Counted from the stretch's first letter, positions 37,009-47,192 are shown. The stretch: 64,000 nucleotides of DNA from Sulfuricellaceae bacterium (GCA_030690895.1 JAUYFQ010000158.1:18499-82498), one strand, 5' to 3'. A program made the numbers and translations. The notes: generated by a model from the letters alone, not told the origin.

Positions 37009-38625
37009 CTAGAAGGCATGGCCGAGCCCTTTCAAATTTTTCCGAATCGCCTGCTCCAGTTTTGCGGACTCGGCGAATTGCCCATTCAATTCGGCCACCA
37101 GGCGAGTCATTTTTTCCTCGAAGGGTTCGCCGTCGTTTTCGAATTCTTCCGCGCCGACGTAGCGGCCAGGCGTGAGGACGTAGCCGTGTTGTTTGATCAG
37201 GTCGAGGTCGGCGGATTTGCAGAAGCCGGGGGTGTCTTGAAACGCCCCCTCTCCCCAGCCCTCTCCCGCGAGGGGAGAGGGAGTTAATGGGTCGCCGCGC
37301 CAGGCATGGTAGGTGCTGACGATTTTGGCAATATCGGTATCGGTCAATTCGCGATGGACACGGTCGATCAGCGTGCCGAGTTTGCGGGCATCAATGAACA
37401 ACGTCTGTTTGCGGCGATCACGGCGTTTGCCGTCATGTTTGTTTTTCGTGAGGAACCACAGGCAAACCGGAATCTGCGTGCTGTAGAAGAGCTGGCCAGG
37501 TAGCGCGACCATACAGTCCACGAGGTCGGCCTCGATAATGGCTTTGCGGATGTCGCCTTCGCCGGACTGGTTGGAGGACATGCTGCCGTTGGCCAGCACA
37601 AAACCAGCGAAGCCATCGGCTGCGAGGTGGTGAATGAAGTGCTGCACCCAGGCGAAGTTGGCGTTGCCCTTGGGCGGCACGCCATATTGCCAGCGCACGT
37701 CGTCGTCCACGCGATGCCAGTCGGAGTCGTTGAAGGGCGGGTTGGCGATGACGAACTGCGCCTTGAGATCTTTGTGCAGGTCGCGTCGGAAGGTGTCGGC
37801 CTGCTCGGGGCCGAAATCGGCTTCAATCCCACGAATGGCGAGGTTCATGATGGCCAGGCGGCGGGTGGTGGCGTTGCTCTCCTGGCCGTAGATACTGAGG
37901 TCGCCGATGCGACCGCCGTGTTCGACGACGAATTTTTCCGACTGGACGAACATTCCACCAGAGCCGCAGGCGGGGTCATAAACGCGGCCTTTGTAGGGGG
38001 CGAGCATTTCAACGATGGTGCGAACGATACAACTGGGGGTGTAAAACTGGCCGCCGTTCTTGCCTTCGGCACTGGCGAAGCGGGTGAGGAAATATTCATA
38101 AACCCGGCCAAGCAGATCAACCGAGCGGTGGGATTTGGCCTCCTCGCCCTCTGTGGCGGTGGCGATAAGCGTGATGGTGCCGATGAGGTCGATGAGTTCG
38201 CCAAGGCGGTGCTTGTCGAGCGCAGGGCGGGCGTAGTCTTTCGGGAGCACGCCTTTGAGGCGGGAGTTGTCGCGTTCGAGGGCGACCATGGCATCGTCCA
38301 CGACCTTGCCGATGGTAGGCTGCTTGGCTGCCGCCTGAAGCTCGGACCAGCGTGCTTCCTTGGGCACCCAGAAGACGTTTTCGGCTTTGTATTCGTCAGC
38401 GTCCTCGGGGTCGGCGCCTTCGTAGTCGCCTTTGCCCTCAAGCAGCCTGACGCGCATTTCCTCGAAAGCGTCGGAGATGTATTTGATGAAAATGAGGCCA
38501 AGGACGACGTGCTTGTATTCCGCCGCGTCCATGTTATTCCGGAGCTTGTCAGCAGCGAGCCAGAGTTTGGCCTCGAAGCCGAGGTTTGCAGCGCTGTCGG
38601 TGTTTTTTGCGGCCTTCTTCGCCAT
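37009..38625 (-). CDS. hsdM: Type I restriction-modification methyltransferase subunit
   Basis: The 538-residue adenine N6-methyltransferase subunit. The helical N-terminal domain ([30 protein letters not shown]) is followed by the SAM motif [18 protein letters not shown] and the catalytic [17 protein letters not shown] precedes the ATG. Near residue 450 the sequence [18 protein letters not shown] is encoded by a CCCTCTCC-type palindrome (37247-37281) inserted in frame between YHAWRG and DTPGFCKSA. The conserved part resumes as [14 protein letters not shown], so activity is probably kept. Confidence 0.96.
   Translation of the reverse strand: MAKKAAKNTDSAANLGFEAKLWLAADKLRNNMDAAEYKHVVLGLIFIKYISDAFEEMRVRLLEGKGDYEGADPEDADEYKAENVFWVPKEARWSELQAAAKQPTIGKVVDDAMVALERDNSRLKGVLPKDYARPALDKHRLGELIDLIGTITLIATATEGEEAKSHRSVDLLGRVYEYFLTRFASAEGKNGGQFYTPSCIVRTIVEMLAPYKGRVYDPACGSGGMFVQSEKFVVEHGGRIGDLSIYGQESNATTRRLAIMNLAIRGIEADFGPEQADTFRRDLHKDLKAQFVIANPPFNDSDWHRVDDDVRWQYGVPPKGNANFAWVQHFIHHLAADGFAGFVLANGSMSSNQSGEGDIRKAIIEADLVDCMVALPGQLFYSTQIPVCLWFLTKNKHDGKRRDRRKQTLFIDARKLGTLIDRVHRELTDTDIAKIVSTYHAWRGDPLTPSPLAGEGWGEGAFQDTPGFCKSADLDLIKQHGYVLTPGRYVGAEEFENDGEPFEEKMTRLVAELNGQFAESAKLEQAIRKNLKGLGHAF
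37247..37281. repeat. In-frame CCCTCTCC-type palindrome inside hsdM
   Basis: The arms CCCTCTCCCC and GGGGAGAGGG flank CTCTCCCGCGA. The same palindrome class occurs between genes at 16743-16778 and 20179-20214. Here it is translated as [11 protein letters not shown]. Confidence 0.8.
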
Positions 38626-38658
38626 CCGTTTTCCTATGGGTAGTGCTTGGTGTGAAAA

Positions 38659-38865
38659 TCACTCTGGCGTGACGTGCTCGAACAGATCACCTACCTTGCA
38701 ATTGAATAACTGGCAGAGCTTATCTATCGCTTCAATCTCGACTCGCGCAGCATTTTCCTGATACAGCGCCGTGATGGTGCTCCTGTTAAGCCCCGTCTGT
38801 CGGGCTACGTCAGAAATTTTCATCTTGTGTTCCCCCATGATTCGGGAGAGGTGGCATCGGATCAT
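38659..38865 (-). CDS. Small XRE-family transcriptional regulator
   Basis: A 68-residue protein consisting of one Cro/C1-type HTH (MKISDVARQTGLNRSTITALYQE...IDKLCQLFNCKVGDLFEHV). GGAGG precedes the ATG at 38865; a shorter form from 38823 is possible. It lies 33 nt upstream of hsdM in the same direction, like the controller proteins of restriction-modification systems. It probably binds the motif in its own promoter (38897-38910) and perhaps the one upstream of hsdR. Confidence 0.85.
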   Translation of the reverse strand: MIRCHLSRIMGEHKMKISDVARQTGLNRSTITALYQENAARVEIEAIDKLCQLFNCKVGDLFEHVTPE

Positions 38866-38896
38866 TCTTCCTCCAACTATTGATCCTGAATAATAC

Positions 38897-38910
38897 TATG
38901 TTATGCAGAA
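38897..38910. promoter_or_regulatory. Candidate operator/promoter of the XRE-hsdM genes
   Basis: TATGTTATGCAGAA lies 32-45 nt upstream of the XRE start. On the minus strand it reads TTCTGCATAACATA followed by gTATTATT, a plausible -10. The near-identical sequence at 29475-29488 precedes hsdR. Confidence 0.45.
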
Positions 38911-38938
38911 TAATAAAATAACTTATAAAAAAACTAAT

Positions 38939-40375
38939 TCAGTTAATACCCAGCGCTTTTTCAACCCCTGCGCCATAGGCTGGATCAGCCTTGCTGCAGT
39001 TGCCAATATGGCGACGCTTGACCTCTTCCGATGCATCGCCCATGGCGCGACCGGTATTCTCGAACAACACCTGCTGCTGCGCGGGCGTCATCAGACGGAA
39101 CAGGGCGCCGGGCTGGGAGTAATAATCCGTATCCTCGCGGTGGTTCCAGTGATCTGCCGCCCCCTCCAGAGACAGCGGCGGCTCGCGAAATTCCGGCTGC
39201 TCCTGCCACTCTCCACTGCTGTTCGGCTCATATCCCAGGGTGCTGCCATGATTGCCATCCACCCGCATCGCGCCGTCGCGGTGCGAGCTATGGAAAGGAC
39301 AACGCGCGGCATTGACCGGAATCTGGTGGTTATTGACGCCCAGGCGGTAACGCTGCGCGTCCCCATAGGAAAACAGGCGTCCCTGCAGCATCTTGTCTGG
39401 CGAAAAGCTGATGCCGGGCACGACATTAGCTGGATTGAATGCAGCCTGTTCGACGTCTGCGTGATAATTGGCCGGATTGCGGTTGAGTTCCAACACGCCG
39501 ACTTCGATCAGCGGGTAATCCTTGTGCGGCCAGACCTTGGTGAGGTCGAAGGGGTGGTAGGGCACTTTCGATGCTTCCGCTTCCGGCATGATCTGGATGG
39601 CGAACTGCCATTTCGGAAAATCGCCGCGCTCGATGGCGTTGTACAGGTCACGCTGGTGGCTTTCCCTATCCTTGCCGACGATGGCCTCGGCTTCTGCATC
39701 GCTGAGGTTCTTGATGCCCTGCATCGACTTCATGTGGAACTTGACCCAGTAACGCTCATTCTTTGCGTTGATGAAGCTGAAGGTATGACTGCCGAAACCG
39801 TGCATATGGCGGTAAGTGGCGGGGATGCCTCGTTCTGACATCACCACGGTAATCTGGTGCAACGCCTCGGGCAGCAGCGTCCAGAAATCCCAGTTGTTTT
39901 GCGCGCTGCGCAGGTTGGTGCGGGGGTCGCGCTTGACGGCGTGATTGAGGTCGGGAAACTTGAGCGGATCACGCAGAAAGAATACCGGCGTGTTGTTGCC
40001 GACCAGATCCCAATTGCCTTCCTCGGTATAGAACTTGACGGCAAAGCCGCGAATATCGCGTTCGGCATCCGCCGCGCCACGTTCTCCGGCCACAGTGGAA
40101 AAACGCACGAAAAGATCGGTCTTCTTGCCGACCTGGGAAAAGATTTTGGCGCGCGTATACCGAGTGATGTCATGCGTCACGGTAAAAGTGCCGAAAGCAC
40201 CGCTCCCCTTGGCGTGCATGCGCCGCTCGGGAATCACTTCACGGTCGAAGTGGGCCAGCTTTTCCAGAAACCAGACATCCTGCAACAGCATCGGGCCACG
40301 CGGCCCCGCTGTCATGGCATTCTGATTATCGACAACCGGGCAACCGGCGTTGGTGGTAAGTTTCTTGTCGCTCAT
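38939..40375 (-). CDS. katA: Monofunctional haem catalase (small-subunit, clade 3)
   Basis: A 478-residue cytoplasmic catalase. The active-site His is in [14 protein letters not shown], the Asn in [14 protein letters not shown], and the proximal haem Tyr in [14 protein letters not shown]. The length and the absence of a C-terminal flavodoxin-like domain indicate the small-subunit group. GGAG precedes the ATG. It lies downstream of ahpF in the same direction, separated by a REP region (40376-40554), so it is part of a peroxide-defence cluster. Confidence 0.96.
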   Translation of the reverse strand: MSDKKLTTNAGCPVVDNQNAMTAGPRGPMLLQDVWFLEKLAHFDREVIPERRMHAKGSGAFGTFTVTHDITRYTRAKIFSQVGKKTDLFVRFSTVAGERGAADAERDIRGFAVKFYTEEGNWDLVGNNTPVFFLRDPLKFPDLNHAVKRDPRTNLRSAQNNWDFWTLLPEALHQITVVMSERGIPATYRHMHGFGSHTFSFINAKNERYWVKFHMKSMQGIKNLSDAEAEAIVGKDRESHQRDLYNAIERGDFPKWQFAIQIMPEAEASKVPYHPFDLTKVWPHKDYPLIEVGVLELNRNPANYHADVEQAAFNPANVVPGISFSPDKMLQGRLFSYGDAQRYRLGVNNHQIPVNAARCPFHSSHRDGAMRVDGNHGSTLGYEPNSSGEWQEQPEFREPPLSLEGAADHWNHREDTDYYSQPGALFRLMTPAQQQVLFENTGRAMGDASEEVKRRHIGNCSKADPAYGAGVEKALGIN

Positions 40376-40410
40376 GATCCTGCTCCTTCATCAAAGTTGG
40401 ACAGCTTGAA

Positions 40411-40535
40411 CCCAGATTGTCCATTAGCCCCAAATCCGTTCGCCCTGAGCCTGTCGAAGGGTTGTTCATGGTTCGACAAGCTCACCACGAACGGGCTTTT
40501 GCGCCGCACGATTTCACCTAATGGATAATCTCGGT
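40411..40535. repeat. REP palindrome with outer inverted repeat between ahpF and katA
   Basis: The arms at 40436-40458 (CCGTTCGCCCTGAGC...) and 40472-40494 (...GCTCACCACGAACGG) form a long hairpin of the same class as 16589-16660. It is enclosed by an imperfect inverted repeat of about 19 bp (AACCCAGATTGTCCATTAG near 40410-40427 and its complement near 40515-40535). Confidence 0.8.
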
Positions 40536-40554
40536 TGAACACTACTCGCACCGC

Positions 40555-42132
40555 TTATTTTGGCGCCGAGCTACGAATCAAATGGTCGAAGGCAGAGAGG
40601 CTGGCCTTGGCGCCCTCGCCCATGGCGATCACGATCTGCTTGTATGGCACGGTGGTCACGTCACCGGCGGCGAAAATACCGGGCACGGAGGTCTGGCAGC
40701 GGGCATCAATCTCGATTTCACCAAAGCGGCTCAACGCCAGCGTTCCTTTCAGCCAGTCAGTGTTGGGCAATAGACCGATCTGTACAAAAATGCCTTCCAG
40801 TTCAATGCGCTGGATTGCGCTGCTACTGCGGTCAGTCGTACCGCTACTGCGGTCAGTATAGACCAGGCCATCGACCTTGTTACCATCGCCGGTGACTTCG
40901 GTGGTCATGGCGTTGCGGATGATGCTCACGTTGGGCAGGCTGTTGAGCTTGTTCTGCAAAACGGCATCAGCGCGCAAGGTGTCGCTGAACTCAAGTAGGG
41001 TGACGTGGGAAACGATATTCGCCAGATCAATGGCCGCTTCGACACCGGAATTGCCGCCACCAATGACCGCCACGCGCTTGCCCCGGAACAGGGGGCCATC
41101 GCAATGCGGGCAGTAAGCCACGCCCTTGCCACGGTATTCCTTTTCGCCCGGCACGTTCATTTCGCGCCAGCGCGCGCCGGTGGCCAGGATCACACTCTTC
41201 GCCTTGAGCACCGCTCCATTGGCGAGGCGCACCTGATGGTGCTCTGCACCCGGAATCAGCGCTTCGGCGCGTTGCAGATTCAGAATATCCACGTCGTATT
41301 CACGCACGTGCTGCTCCAGCGCCATGGCCAGTTTTGGGCCTTCGGTATGCTGCACCGAGATGAAATTCTCGATCGCCAACGTATCCAGCACTTGGCCGCC
41401 AAAGCGCTCTGCCACTACACCCGTGCGGATGCCCTTGCGTGCGGCGTAGATCGCCGCTGCTGCTCCCGCTGGCCCACCACCCACCACCAGCATATCAAAG
41501 GGTTCCATGGCATTCAGCTTCTCGGCATCGCGTGTGGACGAACCGGTATCCAGCTTGGCGACGATCTCTTCGATCGTCATGCGTCCCTGTCCAAAAGGCT
41601 CGCCATTGAGCAAGACAGTCGGCACAGCCATGATCTGGCGTGCACTGACTTCATCCTGGAACAGGGCGCCGTCTATCATCACGCTTTCAACGCCGGGGTT
41701 GAGCACGGCCATGAGATTGAGCGCCTGCACGACATCCGGGCAATTGTGGCAGGACAGTGAAATGTAGGTCTCGAAGCGGAAAATTCCCGGAATAGCCTTG
41801 ATCTGCTCGATCAGCTCGGCTTCGACTTTGGGCGGGTGGCCGCCACTTTGCAGCAGCGCCAGCACCAGCGAGGTGAATTCGTGCCCCATGGGGATACCGG
41901 CAAAACGAATGCGCGCAGCATCCCCTGCGCGGCCAACCGTGAAGGAGGGCTTGCGAGCGTCGCTGCCATCTTCACGCACGCTGACCAGGGGCGAAAGCGC
42001 GGCGATATCGGAGAGCAGGGCGCGCATCTGGCCAGCAGCCTCGCTCGCATCCAGCGAAGCCACCAGTTCGATCGGCTGCTGCAATTTTCCGAGGTAGGCG
42101 GCGAGTTGGGTCTGGATAGCCTGGTCAAGCAT
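40555..42132 (-). CDS. ahpF: Alkyl hydroperoxide reductase subunit F
   Basis: The 525-residue flavoprotein that reduces AhpC using NAD(P)H. The N-terminal double thioredoxin-like domain has the CHNC redox pair ([14 protein letters not shown]). The thioredoxin-reductase-like part has [17 protein letters not shown], the active disulfide [26 protein letters not shown] and [16 protein letters not shown]. Around 40822-40857 a 15-bp unit (GCTACTGCGGTCAGT) is repeated with period 21, adding seven residues ([12 protein letters not shown]). The frame is kept. AAGGA precedes the ATG. It follows ahpC in the same direction with repeat B between them. Confidence 0.96.
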   Translation of the reverse strand: MLDQAIQTQLAAYLGKLQQPIELVASLDASEAAGQMRALLSDIAALSPLVSVREDGSDARKPSFTVGRAGDAARIRFAGIPMGHEFTSLVLALLQSGGHPPKVEAELIEQIKAIPGIFRFETYISLSCHNCPDVVQALNLMAVLNPGVESVMIDGALFQDEVSARQIMAVPTVLLNGEPFGQGRMTIEEIVAKLDTGSSTRDAEKLNAMEPFDMLVVGGGPAGAAAAIYAARKGIRTGVVAERFGGQVLDTLAIENFISVQHTEGPKLAMALEQHVREYDVDILNLQRAEALIPGAEHHQVRLANGAVLKAKSVILATGARWREMNVPGEKEYRGKGVAYCPHCDGPLFRGKRVAVIGGGNSGVEAAIDLANIVSHVTLLEFSDTLRADAVLQNKLNSLPNVSIIRNAMTTEVTGDGNKVDGLVYTDRSSGTTDRSSSAIQRIELEGIFVQIGLLPNTDWLKGTLALSRFGEIEIDARCQTSVPGIFAAGDVTTVPYKQIVIAMGEGAKASLSAFDHLIRSSAPK

Positions 42133-42170
42133 GGTGTTTTCCTTCGTTTCAGTGATTCTTAAAAAGCAGG

Positions 42171-42307
42171 TTAACCACGGAGTACACGGGGGGCACGGGG
42201 AAATTCAATGGGCTATGAAAGTACGGCTTATCACCCAATGGGGATTGCCCAAAAAACACTTCTAAGCCTTCGCCTTCCCCCGTGCCCCCCGTGTACCCCG
42301 TGGTTCA
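42171..42307. repeat. Palindrome-ended repeat, copy B (inverted relative to copy A)
   Basis: It lies between ahpC and ahpF. The ends TTAACCACGGAGTACACGGG and ...GTGTACCCCGTGGTTCAA are inverted repeats with one difference. The reverse complement of its interior (CCCATTGGGTGATAAGCCGTAC) matches copy A at 15341-15483. Confidence 0.8.
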
Positions 42308-42358
42308 ACCAGGGTTTTTAGCAACTGTTCCGAAACTTGTCCGGGGACGAGGTATGGA

Positions 42359-42928
42359 TCAGATCTTGCCGACCAGATCCAGCGATGGCGCCAGGGTGGC
42401 CGCGCCTTCTTTCCACTTGGCCGGGCAAACTTCACCTGGGTGGGTGGCCACATACTGTGCAGCCTTGATCTTGCGGATCAATTCAGAGGCATCGCGACCC
42501 ACGCCACCGGCATTGATTTCGATGATCTGGATCTTGCCTGCAGGGTCTATCACGAAGGTGCCGCGCTCTGCCAGACCCGCTTCCTCGATCATCACACCGA
42601 AGTTACGGCTGATCTTGCCTGTTGGGTCGCCGATCATCGGGTACTGGATTTTGCCGATGGTGTCAGAAGTGTCGTGCCAGGCCTTGTGGGTGAAGTGGGT
42701 ATCGGTCGAAACCGCGAAAATCTCTACACCCATCTTCTGAAACTCGGCGTAGTTGTCGGCCAGATCACCCAGCTCGGTCGGGCAGACGAAAGTGAAATCG
42801 GCGGGGTAGAAGAACGCCACCGACCACTTGCCCTTGAGCGTGGCTTCAGTGACATCGACAAACTTGCCGTTATGAAACGCGGTGGCCTTGAAAGGCTGGA
42901 CTTCAGTGTTGATCATGGTTGCATTCAT
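42359..42928 (-). CDS. ahpC: Alkyl hydroperoxide reductase subunit C (peroxiredoxin)
   Basis: A 189-residue typical 2-Cys peroxiredoxin. The peroxidatic Cys is in [15 protein letters not shown], the resolving Cys in GEVCPAKW, and the C-terminal helix is retained. The ATG at 42928 has AAGGAG seven nt upstream; an in-frame start 15 codons earlier has no such support. An excellent OxyR site lies 75-111 nt upstream. It works with AhpF encoded downstream. Confidence 0.97.
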   Translation of the reverse strand: MNATMINTEVQPFKATAFHNGKFVDVTEATLKGKWSVAFFYPADFTFVCPTELGDLADNYAEFQKMGVEIFAVSTDTHFTHKAWHDTSDTIGKIQYPMIGDPTGKISRNFGVMIEEAGLAERGTFVIDPAGKIQIIEINAGGVGRDASELIRKIKAAQYVATHPGEVCPAKWKEGAATLAPSLDLVGKI

Positions 42929-43002
42929 TGCGAATTCTCCTTTTGCGGGTTTGGAAATTTTGCTACGAGACAAATCGTAATGCAGACAGATTTATAAATC
43001 TA

Positions 43003-43039
43003 ATTGATTGTTACGATTGATGCGATAGCTAAAACCTAT
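43003..43039 (-). promoter_or_regulatory. OxyR-binding site upstream of ahpC
   Basis: On the minus strand ATAGGTTTTAGCTAT is an exact match to the OxyR half pattern ATAGnTnnnAnCTAT. Seven bases later comes a weaker copy (ATCGTAACAATCAAT). The remaining gap to 43168 shows no gene. Confidence 0.8.
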
Positions 43040-43168
43040 AAATTCGCGGGAACCGCCTTAAGGCAATTTAGTTTAGAAGCCCCCAAGGCCTGGACAGGGG
43101 TAACAGGGATATTCAGCTGGTGTTTGCGCTCTATCTGAATACAAGTGAATCGACCATGCAGACCCTTA

Positions 43169-45037
43169 TCAATTTGGCGCACACATGACTACGCCCTCAT
43201 TGCTCCAGCCGCGAGTTATGACCTCCTGTATGGCAGTCGGATTGCTGGTGATGCGGTGGTTGCTATCGACGCCTCTGGCAAATCCGTTGTTATAGGCGCG
43301 GTAAACCGGCACCGTCCCGCCAGGGCAGGCGCCGTTGGTCGCTGGGGTCGAGGCGAAATCCAGACTTTCGAAATTCCAGCGTTTCTGCGTGGTCGGCGTG
43401 CCAGCCTGCAACTGCTTAAGGAAGTCGCACTCGCCGGGATCGGCTGTATAAAAATGCGAGTTGGGCCCAGGCGACTGGCTGCCGTAGAAACGGCAGACGA
43501 AAGTGTTGCCGCCCGATCTGAAGCTGTTGCCCGTGCGGCTCCAGCCCGGCCCCGCGCTGCCGCCATCAATCTGCGCCGCCTCGATTGAGTCGGCGGTGAT
43601 GAAGTAGTGGTCGAGGTTGGTGTTATAGAACTCGACTACAGGGACGCTGTCCAGATACTCACCGTTGTAGCGCTCGACCAAGCCGCCGGTGTTCAGGTCG
43701 GACAATGTCGTTTCGCTAATCAAGAGCCAGTGATACTCGACATCGCGCAAAAATCCCGTCAAGGGACTCGCTCCGAACGCGCTGCGCGCAATGCCATTGA
43801 CGCCAAACGCAGTGTCCGCCTGGCCGTCTTGCGTTACCTTGAGCAGTGCGGTGCGATACTGCTGCGGGCTATCGAAGGGCGGTGAAGGGTATTCGTAGCC
43901 AGCGGCAACAATGCCGCCATCCCGGGCAAACGTAAAATCAACAAACCAGTAAGAGTCCGCTACTGGGAAAAACCAGGCGCCACCGTGGCCATAAGCCGCA
44001 TCAAGCACGCCGTTCGCGGCGTAGCGCGCGGCGATGACTCCCGATTCGTAGTTGTACTGCGTAGGCGAGTCTGTTACACGGATGCCCCGCCCCACCGCAA
44101 GGAACTTTCCATCGGGCAATGCTGTTAGCGAGGCGAGCGAAACATTGATCCCGAAATTCGTACGCAGCGAGCCCTGATTGAAGTCAAGGTCATGGCTGCC
44201 ATTCGAAAGCAGCCGTTCAATGCAAACCCCCGGATTCACCGCCGAGTCGGCATAAAACACTCCATCGTCGCCCCCGACGACGATGCCGCCATCCGGCTGG
44301 GCCAGCACAGAATAGCCGAATGCTTCACAGCGTGACGATACGGTCTGGCCGCCATTGAAACCGGCATCGCGCGCGCCATCGGTATTAAAACGTGCAAGCC
44401 TCCAGTTAAAGATGTGGGCACGGGCAACACTGGTCGAGCCGAGCAGCAGCAGCTTGCCATCAGGTTGTACAGCAACTGCATAGCCCCCATAAAAGTCGGT
44501 TGCTTCGACAAAACCCTTGCCGCCAAACGTGGTGTCCAGTGACCCGTCGGTCCGCAACCGGACGATTGCACTGACCAGCGCTACGGTTTGTCCGGCGTTG
44601 TTGATGCAGCCTGCGAATGGGGATGAAGAGAGCGTGCAGGGCTCCTGCGCCGAGACCGCAAGCACGATCTTGCCATCGGCCTGTAGCGTAATCATGTTGA
44701 TAGCATCGTTGCCGCGCACCGAAAAGCGCGACTCGCCGTTCGCGCCGAAGCTGGCATCCGGCATGCCATCGACGTTGAAGCGAAACGCGAACAACTCGGC
44801 GCCGGGCAGGCCTCCGATTTGCATGGCACGCGAGCCAGTGACGATCAGCTTGCCGTCGGACTGTAGAACGGAGCGTCCAATCAGCGCCTGCTGTTGTCCG
44901 GTGCTGAATGTGACGCGCCCATGCACCCCGAAGCTCGGGTCGAGATCAAAAGACGCTGCACTGACCGCCCCCGTAACAAGGCACAATACGCTTGTCCACG
45001 CCGTGGTTATACTGGCCAGCCATTTCAGTCTACGCAT
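43169..45037 (-). CDS. Secreted delta-60 repeat protein with C-terminal FYNTNLDHYF module
   Basis: A 622-residue protein with a signal peptide (RRLKWLASITTAWTSVLCLVTGAVSAA). About seven delta-60 type beta repeats fill residues 30-440 (units such as LQSDGKLIVTG...LDPSFGxxG). The last 150 residues form a module ([20 protein letters not shown]...[13 protein letters not shown]) related to DUF5648-type repeats. That module is nearly the same in the genes at 45276, 47452 and 56707. It contains several cysteines likely to form disulfides. No anchor is seen. It is probably a cell-surface or secreted protein of unknown role. Confidence 0.82.
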   Translation of the reverse strand: MRRLKWLASITTAWTSVLCLVTGAVSAASFDLDPSFGVHGRVTFSTGQQQALIGRSVLQSDGKLIVTGSRAMQIGGLPGAELFAFRFNVDGMPDASFGANGESRFSVRGNDAINMITLQADGKIVLAVSAQEPCTLSSSPFAGCINNAGQTVALVSAIVRLRTDGSLDTTFGGKGFVEATDFYGGYAVAVQPDGKLLLLGSTSVARAHIFNWRLARFNTDGARDAGFNGGQTVSSRCEAFGYSVLAQPDGGIVVGGDDGVFYADSAVNPGVCIERLLSNGSHDLDFNQGSLRTNFGINVSLASLTALPDGKFLAVGRGIRVTDSPTQYNYESGVIAARYAANGVLDAAYGHGGAWFFPVADSYWFVDFTFARDGGIVAAGYEYPSPPFDSPQQYRTALLKVTQDGQADTAFGVNGIARSAFGASPLTGFLRDVEYHWLLISETTLSDLNTGGLVERYNGEYLDSVPVVEFYNTNLDHYFITADSIEAAQIDGGSAGPGWSRTGNSFRSGGNTFVCRFYGSQSPGPNSHFYTADPGECDFLKQLQAGTPTTQKRWNFESLDFASTPATNGACPGGTVPVYRAYNNGFARGVDSNHRITSNPTAIQEVITRGWSNEGVVMCAPN

Positions 45038-45172
45038 CGTGTATATTCATATATGATTACCCGGTCGGCCTCCAGCCAATGTCGGAATGACGTAAGTGTA
45101 AAGCAAGGCGCCTTAGCTTCTGGCAACCCTGTTTTGAGTTGCCAGTACCGGCACGCATAACCTTCCACGTTT

Positions 45173-45275
45173 CAGCGTGTCCGCTGATTCCCAATACAAT
45201 CCGAGCATCCTGCCCCAGCCTGCTGCCAGCGGTACGAGATCGGCTTTGTCACTGAAACGCTCCGCTCTTACCCTA
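45173..45275 (-). pseudogene. Decayed scrap of the beta-barrel gene 3' region (scar 1)
   Basis: The sequence closely matches 47355-47465, including the stretch CAGCCTGCTGCCAGCGGTACG and what follows it. That is a copy of the 3' part of the barrel gene at 49727-53125. The last 85 nt of the barrel sequence are missing here. It lies between two cassette genes. Confidence 0.7.
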
Positions 45276-47192
45276 TCAATTCGGCGCACACATGACCACG
45301 CCCTCGTTGCTCCAGCCGCGAGTTACGACCTCCTGTATGGCAGTCGAATTACTGGTGATGCGGTGGTTGCTGTCGACGCCTCGGGCGTAACCGTTATTAT
45401 AGGCGCGGTAAACTGGCACCGTCCCGCCGAGGCAGGCGCCGTTGGTCGCTGGGGTCGAGGCGAAATCCAGGCTTTCGAAATTCCATCGCTTCTGCGTGGC
45501 TGGCGTGCTTGCCTGCAACTGCTTGAGGTAGGCGCACTCGTCAGGATCGACCGTATAAAAATGCGAGTTTGGGCCGGGCGACATGCTGCCGTAGAAGCGG
45601 CAGACGAAGGTGCCGCCGCCCGACTTGAAGGTATTGCCAGTGCGCATCCAGCCTGGCCCCGCGCTGCCGCCGTCGATCAGCGCAGCTTCGCTTGAGTCGG
45701 CGGTGATGAAGTAGTGGTCGAGATTGGTGTTGTAGAACTCGATGACGGAGGCAATGATGCAACTTCCCGTGGCAGTGCTGCTAATCGAATATTGATTGGT
45801 GATGGTGGCCACCGGCAGCATTCTCCCCGCCGCGATCATTTCAGCGGCGCTGGCGCCATATCCCAGGCAGAACTGAGAGCCGATCAAAGAGGAAGGATTC
45901 GCGTTATTAAGGATCGTCTGGGCGGCCAGCAGATCCCCCAACACCCCACTTGCATATGGAATCAATTGCCCGTTCACCACCAGTTGCCAGCCGGAAGAAG
46001 TCAGCTGGACCAGCACAAACGCCTCGGGATCCGCCTCGGCGAGCGGGGTACTGATCACATTCAGCCCGCTGCTCAATGGGGTGAATATGCCAAGCGCAAT
46101 CAGGCCATTGACCGGTACCCAGGCGGTCACGAACACTGAACCCTGCTTGCCCACATCGGGGGTGTTGAAGGTGATCCTTGTCGTGATCGTTGCGCTGGTT
46201 GCCGTGATGACGCTTGATGTAGTGGCGACGAAAGGATTCAGTTTGAAGGTGGCGGTGACGTTCCTTGCTGCATTCATCGTCACAACACACGATCCCGTGC
46301 CAGTGCAGCTGCCGCTCCAGCCGGCGAAGTAACTGCCAGAGGCAGGGGTGGGGGTGAGAGTGACCGTGGTGCCGATGGCGTAGTTCTCCGAACAGTCGGG
46401 TCCAACCAGGTACAAAACATTTGGCTGGGGAACCCAGCAGGAAATTCCCCCCGGGCTGGAACCGACGTTGCCGTAGCCGGTGCCAGCATTGGTGACGGTG
46501 AGAGTTGCGGTGGAAGCGGCTGCATTGAAGGTGGCGGTGACACTCCTTGCTACATTCATCGTCACGACGCACGATCCCGTGCCACTGCAGTCCCCGCCCC
46601 AGCCGGCGAAGTAGTAGCCAGATTCAGGGGTGGCGGTGAGGGTGACCGTGGTGTCGACGACGTAGTTCTCCGAGCAGTCGATGAAGTCGGATCCGCAGAA
46701 GATGCCGACGGGGCTGCTCACAACTCTGCCAACAACGGGGCCGCTTGTTAGGAGGGTGACGGTGAGCGGGTAAACTGCCTTGAAGGTGGCGGTGACATTC
46801 CTGTATGCATCCATCGTCGCAACGCACGATCCCGTGCCAGTGCAGTCACCGCTCCAGCCGGTGAAGTAGTAGCCAAGGGTCGGGGTGGCGGTGAGAGTGA
46901 CTGAGGCGCCTGGGGTGCCAAGCTGGTAGAGGTAGCCCTCCGAGCAGTCGGTTCCGCAGTTGATGCCGGCGGGGCTGCTCACAACGCTGCCAGCGCCAGA
47001 TAGGGTGACGGTGAGCGAGACATCCTTAACAATTATGCCTATTATGGCGGCCTGCGCTGTCGATACGATGCCAAGTGCGAGCAACATCAGCAGGAGTCCT
47101 TGCGACAGCCTTGTCCTGACCGGGGAGGCGATGCGGCGAACCCCGCCACCCAGCAGCCACCTAAGGGCTGTAGTGATTATTTGTTTTGCCAT
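45276..47192 (-). CDS. Secreted InlB-repeat protein with shared C-terminal modules
   Basis: A 638-residue protein. The ATG at 47192 (MAKQIITTALRWLL) has GGAGAG at good spacing. A signal peptide follows (LSQGLLLMLLALGIVSTAQAA). Three bacterial InlB-type repeats come next (VVSSPAGINCGTDCSEGY...GYYFTGWSGDCTGTGSCVATM...NVTATF), each with paired cysteines. Then comes a beta module shared with other cassettes (FNTPDVGKQGSVFVTAWVP...GWQLVVNGQLIPYASGVLG...CLGYGASAAEM). The FYNTNLDHYF module ends the protein. It is presumably exported and surface-exposed. Confidence 0.82.
   Translation of the reverse strand: MAKQIITTALRWLLGGGVRRIASPVRTRLSQGLLLMLLALGIVSTAQAAIIGIIVKDVSLTVTLSGAGSVVSSPAGINCGTDCSEGYLYQLGTPGASVTLTATPTLGYYFTGWSGDCTGTGSCVATMDAYRNVTATFKAVYPLTVTLLTSGPVVGRVVSSPVGIFCGSDFIDCSENYVVDTTVTLTATPESGYYFAGWGGDCSGTGSCVVTMNVARSVTATFNAAASTATLTVTNAGTGYGNVGSSPGGISCWVPQPNVLYLVGPDCSENYAIGTTVTLTPTPASGSYFAGWSGSCTGTGSCVVTMNAARNVTATFKLNPFVATTSSVITATSATITTRITFNTPDVGKQGSVFVTAWVPVNGLIALGIFTPLSSGLNVISTPLAEADPEAFVLVQLTSSGWQLVVNGQLIPYASGVLGDLLAAQTILNNANPSSLIGSQFCLGYGASAAEMIAAGRMLPVATITNQYSISSTATGSCIIASVIEFYNTNLDHYFITADSSEAALIDGGSAGPGWMRTGNTFKSGGGTFVCRFYGSMSPGPNSHFYTVDPDECAYLKQLQASTPATQKRWNFESLDFASTPATNGACLGGTVPVYRAYNNGYARGVDSNHRITSNSTAIQEVVTRGWSNEGVVMCAPN

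Noticed and set aside
37627..38643. A 338-codon frame antisense to hsdM
   Set aside because: It is a shadow of hsdM caused by GC-rich third positions; its translation is Val/Gly/Asp-rich and unlike any family.
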